Assembly (NCBI GenBank): GCA_964419225.1
Contig: CAYQPF010000006.1
Coordinates: 1-64,000 of the forward strand
From: CAYQPF01 sp964419225
GTDB lineage: Bacteria > Cloacimonadota > Cloacimonadia > Cloacimonadales > CAYQPF01
DNA length: 64,000 nucleotides
Direction of reading: 5' to 3'
The notes under the pieces: model-generated
Seen by the model: the letters and a program-made list of their open reading frames with translations, nothing else
The model's database searches: none
Told to the model about the DNA's origin: nothing
In this document: one piece after another, positions 37,735 to 45,424 of the stretch
How positions within the stretch are numbered: position 1 is the first letter of the stretch
Layout: each line of letters begins with the position of its first letter
Made by a program: the position numbers and the translations under genes

Positions 37735-38691
37735 TTATTGATCTTTAAGAAGCATACTGCAATCAGGTCTTCGGCATACTTCGTAGATCAAGGTATTTGC
37801 TTTGCCAATAAATTCCTCAATATTGCCAATACTATCGTCCAAACTACATATTCCCCAATTGATATCCGAATTATTGAGTACAGGAATTTCCTCGATTTTT
37901 ACCATAATTCTGGAAGCTATTTCCTCGGTGATTTTCACACTTGTTTCAGGCAATAAAATACCAATTGTGTCATGATAGATCAGACCAATTGTATCGGATT
38001 TGCGGAGAGAATTCTTCAATAACTGAGACAGCATTTTGAAGATACTGCTTAATTGCTGGCTTCCTAATGTCCTGAAAATATCATCATATTTGAACATTTT
38101 GATCAGAACTAAGGACAAATCTCTTTGATAACGTCTCATTTGTGAAATCAGATAATCACCGTTATGCAGGAATGCCTTGTGATTGTATAAGCCTGTCAAC
38201 TCATCTTCCTGAATCATATGTTCTAACTCATGTTGAAGATGGAATGTTTTGATCGTCATACTGCTGATTCCGGCGAACATTTTGAGTTTTAGGATATGAT
38301 CATTCGTAAAGTCGTGTTCGTTATTCTGAACAAAGAGAAATCCCAATAATTCTTTTTTTACGACTAAACCAATTACTATTAAATGCTGGTAATCCAATTC
38401 TAACTTGAATTCCTTGGGATCATGGTAATCCAGCAGATAATTATGTTTTAGATCCTGAATGATTTTACTTTCCAAATCAAAATAAGCTTCTTTAATATAG
38501 GCGTGTGAGAGGTTTTTGTTCAGACGTATGTGAAATTGGTCGCCCTTACGGGTTTTTAATGCCAATCCACAAACATCGGGTTTCACTTCCAACAACAGAT
38601 CTCTTAATACATGGTTCAGCGATTCTTCCAAAGTAACCATCAAATTTAATTGATCAAACAAATTACTGAGCTTATCAACCTGGATATTCAT
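37735..38691 (-). CDS. GAF-like plus degenerate GGDEF protein
   Basis: The 318-aa protein has an N-terminal GAF-like region (~1-150) and a GGDEF-fold region (~165-305) that begins DELTGLYNHKAF and ends GILLPETSVKI. The active-site GGDEF is replaced by YHDTI, and the metal-binding loop FKxIND by FKYDDI, so it should not make cyclic di-GMP. It may bind a nucleotide or act as a scaffold (inference). AAGGAG precedes the ATG. Both neighbours in the operon are within 15 bases. Confidence 0.8.
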   Translation of the reverse strand: MNIQVDKLSNLFDQLNLMVTLEESLNHVLRDLLLEVKPDVCGLALKTRKGDQFHIRLNKNLSHAYIKEAYFDLESKIIQDLKHNYLLDYHDPKEFKLELDYQHLIVIGLVVKKELLGFLFVQNNEHDFTNDHILKLKMFAGISSMTIKTFHLQHELEHMIQEDELTGLYNHKAFLHNGDYLISQMRRYQRDLSLVLIKMFKYDDIFRTLGSQQLSSIFKMLSQLLKNSLRKSDTIGLIYHDTIGILLPETSVKITEEIASRIMVKIEEIPVLNNSDINWGICSLDDSIGNIEEFIGKANTLIYEVCRRPDCSMLLKDQ

Positions 38692-38703
38692 GATATTCTC
38701 CTT

Positions 38704-40059
38704 TTAATATTGATATCTTTCTTTCCAATCAATTTTGATTTCCTGGCTAGGATTAATGTCAAATTCAAAACTTATGTTGTTTGAATCATCCTTCTTAAAA
38801 TCAGAAGGAGCATTTAAATTCATTATTTCCCATTCCCGGCCGGGTACATTATGTTTAATTGTTATAGTTTTCTTAACTTTTGAGTTATTATTGATCACCA
38901 CCTGAATCTTCCTGTCTGTAGTTTTGCCGGAAACAGCACTGGTGCTTAGTACAGTTGTTTCAGCAATAAGATCAAAACTGTTGCCATAAGATATATTTAC
39001 ATCCTTGTTTAAGGTTGTATGATCTATAGAATTTTCACCAATAAATTCCAGATTCTGGTCATCTCCATCCTGTTTGTAAATTTTAATTACGCCTTTAGGC
39101 AAAGGTAAGCCCAAGCCTTGATTCTCGCTGTTCTTAAAGCTGAGGATACTGCTAACTTTTTGAGAAAATGTCCGATACTCATATTTTGCTTTCGCTTTTA
39201 CAGTCTTCACTGGATACAGACGTAACTGTTGAATTTGATTATCGTTGAGATTCACCGGATCACTTAAAGTATAAAGATGGAAATCCTGAAATTCCTGTTC
39301 TTTAAAAGTCGGGGCAGCCATTGTTCTTTTCATGTTAGCCATCCCTGATGGAACCATTTCATTTACAGCTACATCCATATAGTCTCTGACTTTGTTCACA
39401 TCTCCGGCTACGAGTTTCAGTTTCACATTCTCAAAGCCCTTACCGCTGTAGTTGTTGATCGTTACCCAAGAATGCAGTTCCAGTTCTTTATCATTCCAGA
39501 TCGCATTATAAGTAACATTCCAAGCCATACCACCGGTTAAATAACTGAATTCAACAGGCAATTTATTCTGGGCAGGAGAATTGATCAGCCAATGTAAGGT
39601 AGGTTTTAAAAAGAAATTGCCTGGTAAAGCTGCCAGGTTAACACTTTCAACCTCATTGGGATTGATCAGGATCAATTTATTGGTGGAACTTTCAATTATT
39701 CCCAAAGTCACAGGATCATGAAACTGCAGTTTACCTTCATACTTAGTTCCATTCTTCGTTGTAGCATTGATGACTTTCCCTAAATACTTTGCATAGATTT
39801 TATCGCTTGTAGCCAGATCATACTCGTAATTCTGGGAGAAAAGGTCAAAATTGCCTTTGAGTGGTTTTAGTATAACTGAAGCGGCATCAATACTGCCCGG
39901 GATATTATCATAATAATAATCTGCCAAACCTTTCTTGAAATCAAGCTCGATCTGGGTCCTGACTAAGGAAAAATTATCGTTGTAGATGGTGATTTGATCC
40001 AAACCATAGACAAACAGGATAGTGCTCAGGAAGAGCAAAGTAATAATGTATTTTTTCAT
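38704..40059 (-). CDS. DUF4139-type exported protein
   Basis: The 451-aa protein has a signal peptide (1-19) followed by a beta-rich sequence matching the DUF4139 pattern: DYYYDNIPGSIDAASV near the start, AWNVTYNAIWNDKELELHSWVTI in the middle (~175-205) and a closing INPSQEIKIDWKERYQY. The function of the family is unknown. It lies seven bases after udk and overlaps no gene. Periplasmic or surface location is likely. Confidence 0.78.
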   Translation of the reverse strand: MKKYIITLLFLSTILFVYGLDQITIYNDNFSLVRTQIELDFKKGLADYYYDNIPGSIDAASVILKPLKGNFDLFSQNYEYDLATSDKIYAKYLGKVINATTKNGTKYEGKLQFHDPVTLGIIESSTNKLILINPNEVESVNLAALPGNFFLKPTLHWLINSPAQNKLPVEFSYLTGGMAWNVTYNAIWNDKELELHSWVTINNYSGKGFENVKLKLVAGDVNKVRDYMDVAVNEMVPSGMANMKRTMAAPTFKEQEFQDFHLYTLSDPVNLNDNQIQQLRLYPVKTVKAKAKYEYRTFSQKVSSILSFKNSENQGLGLPLPKGVIKIYKQDGDDQNLEFIGENSIDHTTLNKDVNISYGNSFDLIAETTVLSTSAVSGKTTDRKIQVVINNNSKVKKTITIKHNVPGREWEIMNLNAPSDFKKDDSNNISFEFDINPSQEIKIDWKERYQY

Positions 40060-40066
40060 AAAAACC

Positions 40067-40681
40067 TCAATGTAATATTGTTTTGATCTGGGAGATTAAC
40101 ATATCTATCCCAATCTTGTTATAACCGCCTTCGGGGATGATCACATCCGCAAATCTCTTACTTGGCTCGATAAATTCGATATGCATCGGACGAACTGTCT
40201 CTCTGTATTGTTCCATAATGGATTCCAGACTTCTCCCTCTCTCACTCATGTCTCTTTCTATTCTTCGTAAAATTCTAATGTCAGCATCTGTATCCACAAA
40301 GATCCTGATATCCATTTTATTTCTAAGCTTTTCATTTTCAAATATTAAAATTCCTTCTATTATAATGATCTGGGTGGGATTTAGCATCATTGTTTTTTCA
40401 CTTCTGATATGAGTTTTAAAATCATACATAGGCATTTCAACAGGTACTTTGTTTGTTAACATCTCAATATGTTTAACTAAAAGATCGTTGTCGATCGAAT
40501 TAGGGTGGTCATAATTAATTTTAGCTCTTTCTTCGAAAGGAAGTGAATGAAAGGACTTGTAATAGGAATCCTGGGGAATTATCGTGATCTCTTTTCCGAA
40601 AGATTCCAACAAAGCTTTAGTGATAGTTGTCTTGCCGGAACCGGTTCCTCCCGCGATTCCAATAACTACTGGTTTACTCAT
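40067..40681 (-). CDS. udk: Uridine kinase
   Basis: Udk phosphorylates uridine and cytidine in pyrimidine salvage. The P-loop GIAGGTGSGKTT (8-19), the DSYYK segment, the YDHPNSID substrate motif and IIEGILIFE are all conserved, and 204 aa is the normal length. GGAGC precedes the ATG. It is the first gene of a four-gene operon whose other members are unrelated in function. Confidence 0.95.
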   Translation of the reverse strand: MSKPVVIGIAGGTGSGKTTITKALLESFGKEITIIPQDSYYKSFHSLPFEERAKINYDHPNSIDNDLLVKHIEMLTNKVPVEMPMYDFKTHIRSEKTMMLNPTQIIIIEGILIFENEKLRNKMDIRIFVDTDADIRILRRIERDMSERGRSLESIMEQYRETVRPMHIEFIEPSKRFADVIIPEGGYNKIGIDMLISQIKTILH

Positions 40682-40708
40682 GCCTGCTCCAAATTATATT
40701 TTGGACAA

Positions 40709-40737
40709 TTATTAATCCATAGTTACTAAATAGTCAA
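40709..40737 (-). promoter_or_regulatory. Candidate promoter of the udk operon
   Basis: Minus-strand TTGACT, 17-base spacer, TAATAA, ending 28 bases before the ATG. The -10 is weak but the placement matches other promoter candidates in the window. Confidence 0.38.
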
Positions 40738-40805
40738 CCTTTTTCCGAAAAAATTTACTATTGAGTCCACTCGAGAGTTATATATCCACAGAAGAGACAC
40801 GTATT

Positions 40806-40836
40806 CAGGTGTCAGGTATCAGGTGTCAGGTGCCAG
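40806..40836. repeat. Tandem 7-bp repeat
   Basis: CAGGTGT, CAGGTAT, CAGGTGT, CAGGTGC and a final CAG: four units in a row. Confidence 0.75.
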
Positions 40837-41023
40837 TAGAGAATGGGAACATAAGAAATGAGGACGGTAAAATGAATCAATAATATAGTGGTTTAAGAGC
40901 CTTAAATTTTTGGTCTTAGTAAAATGAAGGTTGATTTGAGATTAAAATAATCGAGGAGTTTTGGAGTAAACTCATTTATGTTAACGACTCAGGTATTTAA
41001 TCTTTAAAGGGAAGAGCTTGTCT

Positions 41024-41148
41024 CTCACGGAGTTCACTGAGGTCACGAAGAGTAACAAGAAATTATATAGGTTAAGAAATTAAGATAAATTATTTTTATT
41101 CTCTTTCTCGAACTCTGTGTCCACTGTGTACTCTGTGAGAAATAATCC
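41024..41148. repeat. Imperfect long inverted repeat
   Basis: The left arm TCTCACGGAGTTCACTGAGG and the right arm, read as reverse complement TCTCACAGAGTACACAGTGG, match at most positions. About 70 bases of AT-rich sequence separate them. Confidence 0.45.
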
Positions 41149-41213
41149 GGATAAGGAACTTTTAAAACAGATAAAGTGGTTGAAAATTATAAAGTCAGAG
41201 ACAACCTGAATAG

Positions 41214-41771
41214 TTACAATTTATGATAATATGTAATGGCTAATCCTGCTCCTAAATCAAGGATTTCTGTTTTAAATATGGGTGAATTAAGGACCAGATC
41301 CAAGTATCTCTGCACCGTAGGAGTATGAGATATTACGTTATCAGCAACTATCACAGCGTTATCTGCAAGCATTTGATTCTTCAATAAGATCTCCAGATAA
41401 TCTATGTAGTTAATCTTTCCGGCATCTATAAAAATAAAATCAAATTGTTGTTTTAATTGGGGTAATAAATCTTCTGCTTTCCCCAGTAATAGTTCCAGAT
41501 TTTCCAGACCCTGCAGGTTCTCTTTCGCTAAGGTATGTCTGCTGAGATCGACTTCCAGGGAAATGATTGAGCACATATTTTTATCCATTCCCTGCCATAA
41601 ACAAAAGGTAGAATAACCGTTCGATGTGCCAATTTCCAAAATATTTTTTGGATTAATTTCTTTAATTTTATTTATTAACCAGAGTCCTGTTTCTTCATCG
41701 ATATTCCATAGCCGATGAATCCGCTGCCTCTGATCTGCAAACCTGTCTAATCTATTCTGATGTTCCAGCAA
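41214..41771 (-). CDS. Class I SAM-dependent O-methyltransferase
   Basis: The 185-aa protein has the SAM-binding motif ILEIGTSNGYSTFCLW (~42-57), the acidic motif II near SLEVDLSRH and FIFIDAGKINYIDYLE (~115-130), as in the caffeoyl-CoA/YrrM-like O-methyltransferases. The substrate is unknown; bacterial relatives act on small phenolics or on tRNA hydroxyuridine. The start appears to be TTG at 41771, with AGGAG eight bases upstream and no ATG nearby. It is a single-gene unit. Confidence 0.83.
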   Translation of the reverse strand: MLEHQNRLDRFADQRQRIHRLWNIDEETGLWLINKIKEINPKNILEIGTSNGYSTFCLWQGMDKNMCSIISLEVDLSRHTLAKENLQGLENLELLLGKAEDLLPQLKQQFDFIFIDAGKINYIDYLEILLKNQMLADNAVIVADNVISHTPTVQRYLDLVLNSPIFKTEILDLGAGLAITYYHKL

Positions 41772-41851
41772 AATTATTTACTCCTGTGTATCTCACTGTT
41801 AGTTATTGGTAAATTTCATTAACTTAAGAGTAAATATAGAAAATACTTTTT

Positions 41852-41894
41852 AACCACCCCGTCAGCAAGCTGCCACCCCTCCAAAATGGAGGGG
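41852..41894 (+). repeat. GC-rich palindromic element
   Basis: AACCACCCCGTC ... GCCA followed by the perfect hairpin CCCCTCCA-AAA-TGGAGGGG. It matches the element at 24932-24972 in layout. It sits just downstream of dnaX and might also end that transcript. Confidence 0.6.
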
Positions 41895-41932
41895 AATTGG
41901 GGAATGCTAAAGCATAAGTCAACTGCATTGGC

Positions 41933-43585
41933 CTACTGACCCCTGACTACTGATACATTATTCTGATTGATGATCTGGGAATCTGTTTTTTCGATAAATT
42001 CTGCCAGACTGGGGGCCGCTTTCTTTATATCCTGTAAAGTTGGGTTCTTGATATAAGAGTCTTTAGGTTTTTCTTTCAGAACAAATTCTGTAAAAACTCT
42101 GACTTTGAAATGGTTGGAAAATATAGTATTTATTATTTCCTGATTCTCTTTTAATTTCTGGAAGCTCAGATCAGAATCACAGCCAAACTTAACTTTATTA
42201 TTCTGCAAATCCTCTATCTGACAATTCTGCAAATAGGAAGCTGCAAAAGCTTTTTCCTTTCTTAATTTTTCTATGAGTGCAGGCCAGCATTCTTTAACAC
42301 TTTCCTGATTGAAAGGTAAAGCAGGTGCTGCTGCGTGTTCATGATGCTCCACATGAGAAACTGCAGGCTTATTGACTACTGGTTGTACGGGAACAGGTGC
42401 CTGTCGTACTTGTGACTCAGCAACATATACCTGACCCGGGGGCAAGGAACCGACTTTTTTTTCCAGATTAGTTAATTGGGACATCAAACTATCCAAAGAT
42501 GTCATTTCCTCTATTTTTGAGACTTTGATCAAAGCCAGTTCTGTTAAAAGTATGGGATTATTGGTATTTTTGATATCATTTTTTGTTTTAATAATGAAAG
42601 ACATAATATAAATGATCGTATCTTCCTTAATGGTTCCGGCAACATCCAGCATAGCCATTTTCTGGTTTTGGGGCAAATCTGAAACATTGACACCCACCTT
42701 TAACAAGAGCAGATTCCTGAGAAATTCCAGAAATCCGTTGAGCAATTCCTGAACATCGTTACCTTTTTCCAAAAGCATATGAAAAGATTCTATCAGTTGA
42801 GCAGAGTTTTTATTGACGATACAGTCAGTAAACTCCACAAATATGTCTGTGGGTACCATGCCAAAAATATTTAAAACCTTGTCAGCAGTTACTTCATTCC
42901 CGCAAAAAGAGATCACCTGATCCATGAGAGAAAGGGCATCCCGCATACCGCCATCGGCTTTCTTGGCGATAATGAACAAAGAATCTTCATCGTAGGTGAG
43001 GTTTTCACTTGCACCAATTTCTTCCAGCCGAGCCACAATTGCTTCTACCGGAATTCTTTTAAAATCATATCTTTGGCATCTGGAGATAATTGTGGGTATA
43101 ACCTTATGAGGTTCAGTCGTAGCAAAGATAAAGATGACATTTTCCGGTGGTTCTTCCAGTGTTTTCAATAAAGCATTGAAAGCATTTTTGGAAAGCATGT
43201 GAACTTCATCTATGATATAGACTTTGTACTTGGATTTTGAAGTGGAGTACAGCAATTCTTTCTGTAATTCTCTGATATCATCGACACCAGTATTTGAAGC
43301 ACCGTCTATTTCTATAACATCATTCGAGTTACCCTGAGTGATTTCCACACAATTTTCGCAGATATTACAGGGATTTTCTTCATGGTCATTGAGGCAGTTG
43401 AGGGTTTTGGCAAATATTCTGGCCAGGGAAGTCTTCCCCACCCCGCGGGAACCGGTGAATAAATAAGCGTGAGCTATTCTGTTCAACTTGATGGCATTTC
43501 TTAAGACCTGGGTTATATGCTCTTGGGCATACACCTCATCGAAGGTCTGAGGACGGTATTTCCGGGCTAAAACTAAATATGACAT
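41933..43585 (-). CDS. dnaX: DNA polymerase III subunit gamma/tau
   Basis: DnaX is the ATPase of the clamp loader. I start it at MSYLVLARKYRP (43585, 550 aa), the family N-terminus; an upstream in-frame ATG would add six residues. The P-loop GSRGVGKTS, the zinc cluster (C-x8-CNICENC), DEVHMLS and the sensor TTEPHKVIPTIISRCQR are all present. After domain III comes a linker rich in Pro/Ala/His, then a C-terminal tau-like domain (~430-545). At codons 375-377 the frame reads GAA AAA AAA in front of a GC hairpin, and the -1 frame stops 12 codons later. A 389-aa gamma form by frameshifting or slippage is therefore plausible. Confidence 0.95.
   Translation of the reverse strand: MSYLVLARKYRPQTFDEVYAQEHITQVLRNAIKLNRIAHAYLFTGSRGVGKTSLARIFAKTLNCLNDHEENPCNICENCVEITQGNSNDVIEIDGASNTGVDDIRELQKELLYSTSKSKYKVYIIDEVHMLSKNAFNALLKTLEEPPENVIFIFATTEPHKVIPTIISRCQRYDFKRIPVEAIVARLEEIGASENLTYDEDSLFIIAKKADGGMRDALSLMDQVISFCGNEVTADKVLNIFGMVPTDIFVEFTDCIVNKNSAQLIESFHMLLEKGNDVQELLNGFLEFLRNLLLLKVGVNVSDLPQNQKMAMLDVAGTIKEDTIIYIMSFIIKTKNDIKNTNNPILLTELALIKVSKIEEMTSLDSLMSQLTNLEKKVGSLPPGQVYVAESQVRQAPVPVQPVVNKPAVSHVEHHEHAAAPALPFNQESVKECWPALIEKLRKEKAFAASYLQNCQIEDLQNNKVKFGCDSDLSFQKLKENQEIINTIFSNHFKVRVFTEFVLKEKPKDSYIKNPTLQDIKKAAPSLAEFIEKTDSQIINQNNVSVVRGQ
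42417..42463 (-). promoter_or_regulatory. Candidate -1 frameshift site in dnaX
   Basis: The minus strand has G followed by eight As (42463-42455), in phase as A AAA AAA. Seven bases later CCTTGCCC-CC-GGGTCAGG can fold with seven pairs. The -1 frame then reads SRFLAPGSGICC and stops at TGA (42419-42417). Confidence 0.5.
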
Positions 43586-43689
43586 ATTACCCCTATTATA
43601 CAACTTTTTTCATTAAACTAAAATTACTGCTGTTTACAAATTTGTCAATTTATTTGATTTTAGGGCAGGAAAATAAGGAGAAAGGGACC

Positions 43690-43735
43690 ATTATTAGTTA
43701 TTAGTTGTTAGTTATTAGTTGTTAATTGTTAGTTA
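43690..43735. repeat. Low-complexity TTAGTTATTAG repeat
   Basis: Imperfect runs of ttagttgttag and ttattag. Similar stretches occur near 755 and 58856. There is no spacer structure, so this is not a CRISPR. Confidence 0.6.
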
Positions 43736-43785
43736 GAGAAGCTGGTGGGAAATTGGCAATTGAGAATTGACACTGAACGCTAGTC

Positions 43786-45213
43786 CTATTTGAGGAGAAT
43801 GGCTTTTTTGGTTTGAATAAGATTATTAGCCTGAATTTGAATGAAATAGATTCCTGAAGGGGAATGCTGTCCATCCCAGCAAACAGTTTGCTCTCCCCTA
43901 TCCTGGAAGGAATTCAGCAGAGATTTAATTTTTTGACCTTTAGCGTTGTAAACAGTTATTTGCACATTAGTTGCCTTATCCAGATAATAATTGATTGTAG
44001 TCGCAGGATTAAAGGGGTTGGGATAGATTTTAAGATTTGTGGGATTTTTATTGATTGCCTGGTCATGATTTGATACCGGGGGAATATTGATTAAATAGGG
44101 ATATCCGTTATTGATGATCTGAGTTTGATCTATCTGCCAGGTGGTTGAAAAATCCCAATTTTGGTAATTTGCGGCATCTTTCATTTGGGCATTTGACAAC
44201 CCGTCGCCCGCAGCAGAATTTGCCTGACCTGAAGTATCCATATCCCAATAAGAGTATTGAGTGTAAGCAGAATTAATTTCCGATCCAATTAATCCACCGA
44301 CATTATCACCCAGCGAAATGACGAGTCCACAGGAATACGAGTAAAACATGGAACTTCCATCCTGTTCTCCGACCAGTCCTCCCGTATTATTATTACCATT
44401 GATAAAGCTGGAAGAATAACAATTATAAACTTGGCAACTCAGGGTTTGACTGCCAACCAAACCACCGATACCGGTAAGTGATCCGGTAACATTACCAGTA
44501 GAATAGGATTCCAAGACATCACAGTTATCTATCTGTCGGCCAATGAGACCACCGACATTATACTGACCGGTCACATTTCCCTGAGCAAAACTTTTGGTCA
44601 CAGTGGAAGAATAGTTTTGACCTCCGAGTAATCCACCGATATCCTCGTTCCCTGAGATGACAGCAGATGAGGAGCATTGGTTAATGACACTGCCACTTTC
44701 CTGAATTCCGACCAACCCGGCTACACTGCCAATACCATGAATGATACCGTTTGAATGACAGTTTGTGACATGGCAGTTATAGAGTTGATAACCGACCAAA
44801 GCTGCGACATAAGTTGCAGCATTAATATTGACGTTTTCAAAAACAAGGTTTTCAAATGTAGCTTGCATAGCAACCCCAAATAAGCCTACATAAACAAGAT
44901 TTGGGTTATTAATATAGAGATTATTTATGGAATAATTGGCTCCATTAAAATGACCCTGAAAGCGATAAGAAAAGTCACCAATGGGAATCCAACCGGCATC
45001 GGTATTAAAGGGAGCAGTGTTCAGGTCTATATCATTAATCAGGATGAAATGCTTAGAAGCATGAGAAGAGCCCAGGTAATTCCTGACGAGATCCAATTGT
45101 TGAGGAGTAGAGATTTGCCAGGGGTCATTAGATGTACCGGAACCACCGGCAAATTGTGCACAAAGGGGTAAAAGAGAGAGCAATAAGATAGTTAGAATCA
45201 GATAAAATTTCAT
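43786..45213 (-). CDS. Secreted GLUG-repeat protein with sorting domain
   Basis: The 475-aa protein has a signal peptide (1-19), an early segment typical of GLUG proteins (WQISTPQQLDLVRNY), about eight GLUG-type units (GGLVGSQ, GGLIGRQ, AGLVGIQ) spaced ~25 residues apart (~130-310), and a sorting domain (YPNPFNPATTI, NAKGQKIKSL, SGIYFIQIQ). GLUG repeats are found in bacterial surface proteins, including adhesins and peptidases; no enzyme domain is present here. AGGAGG precedes the ATG. A 14-bp palindrome overlaps the promoter candidate. Confidence 0.85.
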   Translation of the reverse strand: MKFYLILTILLLSLLPLCAQFAGGSGTSNDPWQISTPQQLDLVRNYLGSSHASKHFILINDIDLNTAPFNTDAGWIPIGDFSYRFQGHFNGANYSINNLYINNPNLVYVGLFGVAMQATFENLVFENVNINAATYVAALVGYQLYNCHVTNCHSNGIIHGIGSVAGLVGIQESGSVINQCSSSAVISGNEDIGGLLGGQNYSSTVTKSFAQGNVTGQYNVGGLIGRQIDNCDVLESYSTGNVTGSLTGIGGLVGSQTLSCQVYNCYSSSFINGNNNTGGLVGEQDGSSMFYSYSCGLVISLGDNVGGLIGSEINSAYTQYSYWDMDTSGQANSAAGDGLSNAQMKDAANYQNWDFSTTWQIDQTQIINNGYPYLINIPPVSNHDQAINKNPTNLKIYPNPFNPATTINYYLDKATNVQITVYNAKGQKIKSLLNSFQDRGEQTVCWDGQHSPSGIYFIQIQANNLIQTKKAILLK

Positions 45214-45247
45214 AATACACCTCCTGGATCAATGGCCTTTATTATTA

Positions 45248-45282
45248 TGTAACTAGTTACACGAAAGTAATAAAAGAGTCAA
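45248..45282 (-). promoter_or_regulatory. Promoter and palindrome of the GLUG gene
   Basis: Minus-strand TTGACT (45282-45277), 17-base spacer, TAACTA. The -10 lies inside the perfect palindrome TGTAACTAGTTACA (45248-45261), a possible operator. Confidence 0.4.
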
Positions 45283-45307
45283 GTATTTTGTTGGAAAAAT
45301 GAAATGA

Positions 45308-45354
45308 GAGACGCTTAATAGAACGCGGATTAACGCGGGAAACGCGGATAAGCA
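45308..45354. repeat. 47-bp dispersed repeat, copy A
   Basis: It begins GAGACGCTTAATAGAACGCG and ends GGATAAGCA. The copy at 49717-49763 differs at one base. Within it AACGCGG occurs several times. Confidence 0.8.
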
Positions 45355-45381
45355 AGGATTTTTTTTTCAAAAAGTCTAAAC

Positions 45382-45410
45382 AAAGCAGACAGGTTGAGCC
45401 TGTCTGCTTT
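45382..45410 (-). terminator. Terminator of the second chemoreceptor gene
   Basis: AAAGCAGACAGG ... CCTGTCTGCTTT is a 12-bp perfect stem, 15 bases after the stop. The T-run after it is interrupted (TTTGTTTAG), but the stem is strong. Confidence 0.78.
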
Positions 45411-45424
45411 TAAATCACTTAGTT

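Larger units (their letters stand above)
40738..41213. other. Gene-free spacer between udk and the O-methyltransferase
   Basis: It holds a tandem heptamer array (40806-40836) and an imperfect inverted repeat around 41024-41148. I see no gene or RNA in it. Confidence 0.6.

Noticed and set aside
43595..43600. TATAAT directly before dnaX as its promoter
   Set aside because: It would place the transcript start about three bases before the ATG and leave out the ribosome site; a leaderless dnaX is unlikely without other evidence.
43690..43735. Possible CRISPR-like array of TTAGTT units
   Set aside because: Units are irregular, there are no spacers of constant length, and no cas genes are near.
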